Of a DNA stretch of 26,959 bases, positions 15,912 through 22,153 are shown piece by piece. The position numbers and the translations under genes were made by a program. Each line of letters begins with the position of its first letter. Positions within the stretch are counted from its first letter, which is position 1. Source of the DNA: Clostridia bacterium (GTDB lineage: Bacteria > Bacillota_A > Clostridia > Christensenellales > UBA1242); NCBI GenBank assembly GCA_017454425.1, contig JAFTCZ010000039.1, positions 1-26,959 of the forward strand. Reading direction: 5' to 3'. Below the pieces are notes generated by a model. That model was not told the DNA's origin, made no database searches, and was given only the letters and a program-made list of their open reading frames with translations.

Positions 15912-16712
15912 ATGCCAAGACAATCCAAACAAGAGGCAAAGCCTGCAAAGGCTAAAAAAAGAGCAAAAGAGCAACCCGATATTGAAGAACAACAAGTTCA
16001 ACCACAGCAAAAGCAAGAAGCTCAGCCAAAGGCAAAAAGAGTAAATGATGAAATGACTGTTCTTGATTATATCAAACAAGAATATTTCAAAAACAATCCC
16101 GATTCCGATGAAAACAGCGCTGGCGGGGCATTCTTTAAGGCCGATTTGTCTGATGTTGAATATGAAGACCAAAATGAATATTTTAATATCATGAAAAACA
16201 TGTTTACTAGTCTTAATATAAACAAGGCAAAAATGCCGCTAGAAGAATATGTTGATGAATATTATGATTTACTCGAAATGGCCACCGAGATGGCTGTTTG
16301 TGGTTGTGTGCCGGCAATGGATTATTTGTGTTTTATTTACAAAAAGGGCATAGATGATGTTTTGCCAATCAATTTGACAAGAGCACACGAATGGGGCATG
16401 CTTGCGACAGCTTTTGGTTCAAAATTGGCCCCCGAAAGATTGAGAATGTTTTTGGACCCTGTTTATAAATATGTGATAGACCAAAATGCTGTGGACAGTA
16501 TTATAAAAAAGCATGATATTAAAAACGACGAAGATTTGGTTAATTTTGTTGCATATTCATTTGCAAACATATTTAATGAAAAACAAAAAATTAATCTTGA
16601 ATATATGTCAAAAAAGCAAATAATAAGCAATGAACGCTTTCAGGTATTCTTAAAAGAGGCTTCAGCCGTCCGTGATGAGGCTTTGCCAATTATGTTAAAA
16701 TTTATTGTATAA
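15912..16712 (+). CDS. Soluble hypothetical protein co-transcribed with the large surface protein
   Basis: 266 residues, no signal peptide, expected in the cytoplasm. The first 45 residues are disordered, rich in Lys, Gln and Pro, with several KxKK clusters. From about 48 onward it is helical and acidic. The stretch YDLLEMATEMAVCGCVPAMD, then YLCFIYKKG and RAHEWGMLATAFGS, has the spacing of Ala/Gly-containing paired helices reminiscent of Sel1/TPR repeats, but too divergent to claim. It starts 18 bases after the 1330-residue gene with an excellent AAGGAGG, and ends in a terminator. The pairing with a giant surface protein suggests an accessory or regulatory role, which is inference. Confidence 0.75.
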   Translation: MPRQSKQEAKPAKAKKRAKEQPDIEEQQVQPQQKQEAQPKAKRVNDEMTVLDYIKQEYFKNNPDSDENSAGGAFFKADLSDVEYEDQNEYFNIMKNMFTSLNINKAKMPLEEYVDEYYDLLEMATEMAVCGCVPAMDYLCFIYKKGIDDVLPINLTRAHEWGMLATAFGSKLAPERLRMFLDPVYKYVIDQNAVDSIIKKHDIKNDEDLVNFVAYSFANIFNEKQKINLEYMSKKQIISNERFQVFLKEASAVRDEALPIMLKFIV

Positions 16713-16715
16713 AAC

Positions 16716-16747
16716 AAAATACAGGGCAACCTGTATTTTTGTTTTTT
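16716..16747 (+). terminator. Terminator with a GCAA tetraloop
   Basis: AAAATACAGG (16716-16725), loop GCAA, CCTGTATTTT (16730-16739), then TGTTTTTTT. It closes the surface-protein operon. Confidence 0.9.
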
Positions 16748-16749
16748 TG

Positions 16750-16779
16750 TTACATATTATTGTGTTAATTTGTTATAAT
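16750..16779 (+). promoter_or_regulatory. Putative promoter of the spoVT-like gene
   Basis: TTACAT (16750-16755), 18 bases, TATAAT (16774-16779). In B. subtilis spoVT is read by sigma-G; this site looks more like sigma-A, though ACATA with TATAATA 17 bases later is also a loose match to sigma-G. Confidence 0.4.
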
Positions 16780-16797
16780 AAACAAAAGAGGATAAGT

Positions 16798-17319
16798 ATG
16801 CAACAATACAAAGGTCAGTTGCGTCGTGTGGACGAACTTGGAAGGGTGGTTATACCCAAAGAAATACGCGCAGCATTAAAAATAAACGCCGGAAATTTGT
16901 TAGAATTCTTTTGTGATAGTGATAAAGATAGTTTAATTCTAAAAAAATATGAGCCAATTAAGCAAATTGAAAGTTTTGCGAATAGTTGTTTGAGTGCTAT
17001 GCAACAATTTGGGGAATATGTATTTTTATTGTGTGATACAACACAGGTACTATGCACCCAAAATATATCAAAAAATGAGTATGTGCATAGTACTATGCAC
17101 CCATATTTATATGCAAAGTTAAGAAATCAAAAAATACTGCATAATACCCAAGTGTTGCAAAACGAGGTTAGTCAGTCACATAATGCTGTTTTGCCAATAT
17201 TATGCAGAGGTGATTTGTGGGGGTGCATAGTAGTGCTTTGCAATCATGATATCGAACAATCAATAATACAAACAACCAAGGTGGTATGCACAATTATTGG
17301 TGAGTATTTGGCAGAATAA
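16798..17319 (+). CDS. spoVT: SpoVT/AbrB-like transcriptional regulator
   Basis: DNA-binding regulator. In Bacillus SpoVT is a forespore regulator that adjusts sigma-G genes and spore properties. I chose the ATG at 16798, preceded by GAGG; an upstream in-frame ATG would add a hydrophobic leader with no family support. That gives 173 residues, near the 178 of B. subtilis SpoVT. Residues 3-45 are a SpoVT-AbrB domain with the signature RRVDELGRVVIPKEIR. Residues about 55-173 fit the GAF-like sensor domain, with LPILCRGDLWGCIVVL resembling the SpoVT beta-core. The coding sequence holds at least four copies or halves of the window's palindrome, including a perfect 18-base copy at 17083-17100 that codes for V-H-S-T-M-H. 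AbrB-like regulators without spore roles are the alternative. Confidence 0.85.
   Translation: MQQYKGQLRRVDELGRVVIPKEIRAALKINAGNLLEFFCDSDKDSLILKKYEPIKQIESFANSCLSAMQQFGEYVFLLCDTTQVLCTQNISKNEYVHSTMHPYLYAKLRNQKILHNTQVLQNEVSQSHNAVLPILCRGDLWGCIVVLCNHDIEQSIIQTTKVVCTIIGEYLAE
17083..17100. repeat. Perfect 18-bp palindrome, full copy of the recurring motif
   Basis: GTGCATAGTACTATGCAC is its own reverse complement. The 8-base core GCATAGTA/TACTATGC also occurs at 1640, 2538, 4508, 6188, 9818, 9894, 17048 and 17225, in coding sequence, at stop codons and in terminators. Confidence 0.85.
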
Positions 17320-17346
17320 AAAAACATATTTTTGCAATATGTTTTT
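17320..17346 (+). terminator. Terminator of the spoVT-like gene
   Basis: AAAAACATAT (17320-17329) and ATATGTTTTT (17337-17346) with a seven-base loop, directly after the stop codon. Confidence 0.6.
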
Positions 17347-17367
17347 ATCAAACCAAATAGCAAACAA

Positions 17368-17392
17368 AAAAAAGAGATGTTGTCTCTTTTTT
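17368..17392. terminator. Bidirectional terminator between spoVT and the PH-domain gene
   Basis: AAAAAAGAGA (17368-17377), loop TGTTG, TCTCTTTTTT (17383-17392). A and T runs on both sides let it end the converging units. Confidence 0.8.
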
Positions 17393-17393
17393 A

Positions 17394-17777
17394 TTATCTA
17401 AATTCACCATAATGTACATTGCGTGCTTTGCGCTCTGATTCTACAAGGTCCATGATAAGCGAGCGAACTTTGTTTGGGTCTTTAACACGCAAAAGGGTTA
17501 GTTCGGGACAACTTTTGTCACTTGAGATAACTCTTATGTTGCCAACACCCCAAAACTTGTTTGAAAAAGAAGCAAAAATGCTAATATCATCTACACGGAA
17601 CAAGTTAATTTCTTCAATCTTGCTTGTAAAAAATCCAACATCACTAATTAATTTTACCCATTGACCAGGTTTGCGTATCAAATAATATCTAGTAAAACTT
17701 AATGGCAGTCCGCAAAAGCGCTTGCGGTCTTTCCAAATCAACTGAACATCTGGTCCAAAACTTTTGATGTCTGCCAT
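17394..17777 (-). CDS. Bacterial PH-domain protein (bPH_2/DUF304 type)
   Basis: 127 residues from the ATG at 17777, which follows AAAGGAG; a longer frame to 17822 has no ribosome site. The sequence follows the bacterial pleckstrin-homology (PF03703) pattern. It has a W-x-x-R-x-R-x-x-LPLSFTRYYLI opening, a strand-turn GFFTSKIEEINLFRVDDISI, then FSNKFWGVGNIRVISSD, ending in ELTLLRVKDPNKVRSLIMDLVESERK. No membrane helix is present, unlike many DUF304 proteins that have one to three; this one is a lone soluble domain. Its role is unknown; related domains occur in membrane or envelope proteins. It is a single-gene unit with its own promoter and a shared terminator. Confidence 0.85.
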   Translation of the reverse strand: MADIKSFGPDVQLIWKDRKRFCGLPLSFTRYYLIRKPGQWVKLISDVGFFTSKIEEINLFRVDDISIFASFSNKFWGVGNIRVISSDKSCPELTLLRVKDPNKVRSLIMDLVESERKARNVHYGEFR

Positions 17778-17811
17778 GATATTCTCCTTTTTGTGTAAAA
17801 TTTGTTTATCT

Positions 17812-17840
17812 ATTATAACCAATAATTTTGTATTTGTAAA
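17812..17840 (-). promoter_or_regulatory. Promoter of the PH-domain gene
   Basis: On the minus strand TTTACA (17835-17840), a 17-base spacer and a perfect TATAAT (17812-17817), about 35 bases before the start codon. Confidence 0.75.
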
Positions 17841-17861
17841 ATATATTAAGCAAAATTTTTG

Positions 17862-18305
17862 TTAGTTAATAATAACTTCGCCGTTTTCCTTTATTGTTAT
17901 GCTGTCACCAGTTTCTGCTTGTTCCAAAAACTCGTCGCCAAGATTATCAATAGCAATAACATTGCTGTTTTCCCAAATTTTTGCAAGAGTGATGCCGCTT
18001 AAGGCCAAAGAATCTATTGTTTTACTAAACAAGAAAGCACTTGGGTTAATGCCCATTTGACATATTGTCTGAATAACAAGACCACCCGTGGTCGAGCCAA
18101 TTGTCATAGGCAAACACAAAATTTTGCCCGTCAAAACTTTACCATAAACATCGGGATTGTTTTGGTCACTGCCAATTATCTTTTTTGCGTTTTTTAATGC
18201 GCTTTTTTGAAAAGTGGCAAGAGTGTTTAATCCTTGATGAGATACTATTGCTTCGCCTGTAAGATTGCCGCCTGCAATTACGCGTCCTTTATATGTTTTT
18301 GCCAT
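17862..18305 (-). CDS. Aconitase X swivel domain, small subunit (DUF126)
   Basis: Small, mobile domain of a two-part aconitase X dehydratase; it should close on the iron-sulfur large subunit encoded just upstream. The 147 residues match PF01989: an opening RVIAGGNLTGEAIVS, a middle loop LPMTIGSTTGGLVIQ with Ser71 as the expected catalytic serine, then a conserved-looking NPSAFLFSKTIDSLALSGITLAKIW. As I recall, archaeal homologues have a basic residue before Gly-Ser and a second Ser after; this protein has IGSTTGG instead. The start lies one base after the large-subunit stop, and its ribosome site AAGGAG is inside the last codons of that gene, so translation is coupled. No terminator is visible after it. 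Confidence 0.87.
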   Translation of the reverse strand: MAKTYKGRVIAGGNLTGEAIVSHQGLNTLATFQKSALKNAKKIIGSDQNNPDVYGKVLTGKILCLPMTIGSTTGGLVIQTICQMGINPSAFLFSKTIDSLALSGITLAKIWENSNVIAIDNLGDEFLEQAETGDSITIKENGEVIIN

Positions 18306-18306
18306 A

Positions 18307-19599
18307 TTATTTCTCCTTTTTACCCGTTATTATATTTACAATTTCTGCTTCGGTATAAAATCTTGCGCTTGTGTATGTTCGAAGTTTGTTACTGCAAGTT
18401 ATTATTGGTTTTTTGCCTGCTATTGGGTTGTTCATATACATAAGTGGACATATGCTGCTTAGTTTGATGCCCGTTTGCAAAAGAAGCGGATATTCTTTTG
18501 TTTTTGCAAAGGCCTCAAGTACGGCAGGGCTTGTTGTAAATATTGTGCGCACACAAACTTGATGTTTGTTATTTTCTTTTAATCCATTCGTTATGCGATG
18601 TGTCCATTCAATAAGTTGGTCAAGAGATAGGTGAGGGCAACCAATAAAACACATGTAAGGGCGAGAGTCCATGTTTTTCCACAAAATTGGATAGTTTTGA
18701 TAGACATCTTTTAGTGTTTGGTCGGTAATAACAAGTTTTTTTGCATTTGTGGCAATCATTTTTGCGCCATTTTGTTTGGCCTCGGGGGTAAGATTGTGAA
18801 CATGATATAATCCCACGGCACCATTGCTGGCACTGGCCGCCCCCATGTCTTTTAAGTAAGATATGGCATGCTCGTCCATTGTTTTGCCAAGGTATTTGTC
18901 AAGGCCTTTTATGTAAGGTACTCCGTCACCAACAGTAAGGCCAATTGCACTACCCAAAATTTGTGCATCAGGCAGAGTAGTTGTTTTTAGTTCGACCACC
19001 CAATTGGCTTTTCGGTTTTCATCAAGCAATAACCCAAATTCGGGCACTTTGCCTATAATACAGCCAAACAAGTCAATCATACCGCTGTTTCGGTTGCAGC
19101 GTGCACCCAATATTGAGTTTGCAAAAACAACAGCACTACTTTCGGCCCAAGATAACACATCACCATATTTTGGGGTGTTTCCCATTTCGGGAAGATAGCA
19201 TGTACAGCTAAAGTCATTTTCTTTTGACAAACCAATTTTCTTTAATTGTTCTTCATAGCGGGCTTGTTGTCCGTACATAATTTTACTAAATATTAATTTA
19301 TTAAGAAGATTGCATTTTACATTTTTATAATCAATAGGGCGTGGGTCGGCGGTAAATTTCCATTTTGAAACAATGCCCGAATTAATAATTTCGTCCATAA
19401 TGCGATAAAGTGGTTTGATTAAACTAATTCCAAAAGATGTAACCAAATGCCCTTCGTGGGTGATAGGTACAAGCCTTTTTGCGCCTGCCATTTCACCAAA
19501 CATAACAAGAGTTTGCATAATTTTTGCCATGGTTGGGCCTTGGCTGCCATCTAATATTTCTTTTTCTTCTTTGGTAAGTTTCATTTTTGTTTTTTCCAT
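18307..19599 (-). CDS. Aconitase X catalytic large subunit (DUF521)
   Basis: Dehydratase subunit of the AcnX family (PF04412). Characterised members are bacterial cis-3-hydroxy-L-proline dehydratase and archaeal mevalonate 5-phosphate dehydratase. The 430 residues have the family landmarks: FGEMAGAKRLVPI near 34-46, AHL-like H49EGH, SSAVVFANSILGARCNR with Cys168, PEFGLLLDENR (186-196), FIGCPHLSLDQL with Cys321, and SSICP with Cys384. These three cysteines are the likely metal or cluster ligands. The start follows GGGAG and lies 14 bases after the reductase gene. No proline racemase, imine reductase, amino-acid transporter or mevalonate gene is in the window, so neither known substrate is supported. 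The reductase partner suggests dehydration followed by reduction. Confidence 0.9.
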   Translation of the reverse strand: MEKTKMKLTKEEKEILDGSQGPTMAKIMQTLVMFGEMAGAKRLVPITHEGHLVTSFGISLIKPLYRIMDEIINSGIVSKWKFTADPRPIDYKNVKCNLLNKLIFSKIMYGQQARYEEQLKKIGLSKENDFSCTCYLPEMGNTPKYGDVLSWAESSAVVFANSILGARCNRNSGMIDLFGCIIGKVPEFGLLLDENRKANWVVELKTTTLPDAQILGSAIGLTVGDGVPYIKGLDKYLGKTMDEHAISYLKDMGAASASNGAVGLYHVHNLTPEAKQNGAKMIATNAKKLVITDQTLKDVYQNYPILWKNMDSRPYMCFIGCPHLSLDQLIEWTHRITNGLKENNKHQVCVRTIFTTSPAVLEAFAKTKEYPLLLQTGIKLSSICPLMYMNNPIAGKKPIITCSNKLRTYTSARFYTEAEIVNIITGKKEK

Positions 19600-19613
19600 A
19601 TTTTTCTCCCGTT

Positions 19614-21872
19614 TTATATTGTTCGTGCTCTACGATATGCCGATTTTGTTGCAGGCCATACTTTTCCTGGTGTTATTGAATCACCAATGTTATAAATTTC
19701 GGGTGCAACATTTTGTGCCACAAGTTCGTTGTACAATGCGTTGTTTGGGCGTGTACCAATTGCAATAACCACTAGATCTGCAGGAATTGTTAGGCGTTCA
19801 ATCTTCTGTTTGATTTTTGGTGCTAGTGGGTTTGAGATATTTTCTGGCAAAAGTGGTTGCCATGTGTTGTATGGGTCGGGAACAGTAGGGCTAACATTTT
19901 TATCTATTACTATTCCGTTTGGCAAAATTTCGTTTACTGTTGTAAGGTTGTCAATCCTGACACCCGCTTTTTGCAAATAATGCATAATATGTCCGCGGTT
20001 GGCAGTGCAACTTTGTGCCATAACAGCAGGTGTCATTTCAATAATTTCGACATCAAGGCCAAGCTCATATTTAAGATAATATGCAGTCTCACAACCACTG
20101 TCGCCACCGCCAATAATAACAATTTTTTGTTTGCCTTTTAATAGTTTTGGGTTTGACAAAACTTCGGTAACAGTTGCTACATTTTTGTATTGAATACCTT
20201 TAATTTTTGGTTCGACAATATGACTGCCTGTTGCGGTGATAATTACATCATATTTTCCGCGCTTTAATTTTGTTGCATCAGCAGTTGTGTTTAATAAAAG
20301 TGTAAAGTGTTTGTTTTTTTGCATTTGCTGCACTTGCAAGGCAAGATAGTCAACATAGTTTTTTAGTTCGTATTTAATTTTTGGAACGCTTGCCGGAATT
20401 AATGTTCCGCCAATGCTGTCGGTGGCTTCGTACAGGTCAACAATATGCCCCCTTGATAGCAAGGTTTTTGCTGCCACAACACCACTTGGACCTGCACCAA
20501 CAACAGCAACGCGCTTTTGAACAGGCGAAACAGGAATTTCTTGCGCAAAAACATCTTCGAAGGCTGTGCGAGGGTTGACCGCACATTGTGGGTGGCCGCC
20601 TTCTACAAACTCGCGAATACAAGCTTCGTGACAGCCAATGCATGGGCGAATGTTTTTTGTTTCGCCACGATATGCTTTGTTTGGCCACTCGGGGTCGGCA
20701 AGAAGTGGACGAGCAAGCATAATCATATCACACATTTCATCACGAAGGGCTTTTTCGGCAAGGTCGGGATAACCAAGTTTTCCGACAGCCACAACAGGCA
20801 CAGGCAAGCCCATGTTAGATAAAATGCGATTTTTTGCAAAAAAGTCTTTGACAATTTTGCTTATTTCCAAAAAGCAACCACTTGGCATACTGCTTGGTGG
20901 GTGAGGAAGCCACCAGTTGTCATAGCAACCCAAATCAACATCAAAAATATCTACGCCGGCAGCCACAAGATTGCGCATATAGTCAAGTGTTTGGTCAATT
21001 GTGCGTTCGTTTTTGAATTTTTTGAGGCTTTTGATTTTTGAAAGTTTTTCTTGATAAGTAGAGTTTAATGCAAGTGACAAATCAATACGGTACATAATAG
21101 GATATTTTGGGCCAACGCGTTTTCTTATTTCTTTTACGGTTTTTATACCAAATTTTTGCCAATTTGCATATTTGCCAAGTTTGCGTCTATTAAATGCCGG
21201 GTTGGTAAGTTGTTCTAGCAAATATCCTTCGTGACCATGCAGATAAACACCATCAAGGCCCATGGCTTTTGCATCAGCACTTGCTTGACCAAAATTTTTG
21301 ACAAGTTTGTTTAATTTTCGGTCACAAAGTCTTGCGCATGGAATTTGAGGAATATAAAAGTTTGGGTTCCATGATGCACTTGCCGGAAGTTTTAGTTGGG
21401 TAAGCAAACATTGTGGGTTGCCCACACGGCCAAGACCTGCGGTAAGTTGAACAAATATTTTTGAGTCATATGCATGCACGCTTTGAACAAGTTCGCGCCA
21501 GCCAGACATCACGGTGCGGGTGCGGTCAATGCGAGGAAAGTACGAGAGTTTGCCAAGCTCGGTGACAGTTGGGTCAATGCCGTGGCTTATGGGAATTAAT
21601 CCGGTGGTTATAAGCCCTGTTCCACCTTTTGCGCGCTCGGCAAGATAACTTATCATCATTTGGTTTGGTCGGCCTGTTTCTTCGGCCATGTTGATGTTGC
21701 CCATAGGTCCCATAACAATACGGTTTTTTATTGTGATGTTGTTAATTTTTATTGGGCTAAATAATGTGTTGTAGGGGTAAAGTTTTGCGGTCATTTTTGG
21801 TGATGCAAAACCATGTTGCCACCAATTGCCATATTGTGACTCGAGGTCATACAATATTTTTTCTTTTTTCAT
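19614..21872 (-). CDS. Old-yellow-enzyme type FMN/4Fe-4S/FAD oxidoreductase
   Basis: Flavin reductase of the 2,4-dienoyl-CoA reductase / 2-enoate reductase / BaiCD group, which reduces activated C=C bonds using NAD(P)H passed through FAD, a 4Fe-4S cluster and FMN. The 752 residues contain an FMN TIM barrel (about 35-400) with VYLHGHEGYLLEQL (His212, His214, Tyr217) as active-site segment. Next come cluster ligands Cys411, Cys414, Cys418, Cys430 (C-x2-C-x3-C-x11-C), the FAD loop VAVVGAGPSG (455-464), a second nucleotide loop IVIIGGGDSG (about 584-593), and the closing IGDSITPG near 729-736. It is about 80-100 residues longer than typical relatives, with an extra N-terminus and linkers. The usual Asp-x-Tyr-GGS-x-ENR stretch is replaced by KLGKYANWQKFG. 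GGAGG precedes the start. First gene of the operon with both AcnX subunits. Confidence 0.9.
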   Translation of the reverse strand: MKKEKILYDLESQYGNWWQHGFASPKMTAKLYPYNTLFSPIKINNITIKNRIVMGPMGNINMAEETGRPNQMMISYLAERAKGGTGLITTGLIPISHGIDPTVTELGKLSYFPRIDRTRTVMSGWRELVQSVHAYDSKIFVQLTAGLGRVGNPQCLLTQLKLPASASWNPNFYIPQIPCARLCDRKLNKLVKNFGQASADAKAMGLDGVYLHGHEGYLLEQLTNPAFNRRKLGKYANWQKFGIKTVKEIRKRVGPKYPIMYRIDLSLALNSTYQEKLSKIKSLKKFKNERTIDQTLDYMRNLVAAGVDIFDVDLGCYDNWWLPHPPSSMPSGCFLEISKIVKDFFAKNRILSNMGLPVPVVAVGKLGYPDLAEKALRDEMCDMIMLARPLLADPEWPNKAYRGETKNIRPCIGCHEACIREFVEGGHPQCAVNPRTAFEDVFAQEIPVSPVQKRVAVVGAGPSGVVAAKTLLSRGHIVDLYEATDSIGGTLIPASVPKIKYELKNYVDYLALQVQQMQKNKHFTLLLNTTADATKLKRGKYDVIITATGSHIVEPKIKGIQYKNVATVTEVLSNPKLLKGKQKIVIIGGGDSGCETAYYLKYELGLDVEIIEMTPAVMAQSCTANRGHIMHYLQKAGVRIDNLTTVNEILPNGIVIDKNVSPTVPDPYNTWQPLLPENISNPLAPKIKQKIERLTIPADLVVIAIGTRPNNALYNELVAQNVAPEIYNIGDSITPGKVWPATKSAYRRARTI

Positions 21873-21902
21873 AAAAAATCCTCCAATTTTTATTCAGTTT
21901 TA

Positions 21903-21931
21903 AGTATACAAAATCTTACAAAAAAACACAA
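21903..21931 (-). promoter_or_regulatory. Promoter of the reductase-AcnX operon
   Basis: On the minus strand TTGTGT (21926-21931), a 17-base spacer and TATACT (21903-21908), about 30 bases before the start of the reductase gene. Confidence 0.55.
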
Positions 21932-22153
21932 ATAAAATACCATGTTTTGTCTTAATTTTTGACCTTTTATTTTTATTAAAAATAAATTGTAAATATTTGT
22001 TATTTTTGTTTGCTTTTTGTTGCTTTATTTAATAAAATTAAATAATGCTAATTTTGTACCTATGTCGCAGTTTTTTGAAACATTATATACAAAAACCAAA
22101 TAAAAAGCGACAAAAAGAAGCACAATAAATCTAGCAAAAAATAGGAGTACATT
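21932..22153 (+). other. AT-rich divergent intergenic region
   Basis: This stretch separates the divergent AcnX operon and the giant lipoprotein gene. It is very AT-rich. I see no clear plus-strand promoter; TTGACC at about 21959 with ATAAAT 17 bases later is the best weak candidate. GTCGC near 22066 and GCGAC near 22109 form a loose inverted repeat with T- and A-runs inside the arms, in the leader of the lipoprotein gene; its role is unclear. Confidence 0.4.

Noticed and set aside
15888..16172. Minus-strand 94-codon Leu/Phe-rich frame that looks like a membrane protein
   Set aside because: It is the reverse of the Lys/Gln-rich head of the gene at 15912; the hydrophobic look comes from the complement of Lys and Gln codons.
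20381..20822. Plus- and minus-strand open frames of 60-100 codons within the reductase gene
   Set aside because: They overlap the Fe-S and FAD coding region of a clear enzyme, are rich in Cys/Arg/Trp, and have no ribosome sites.
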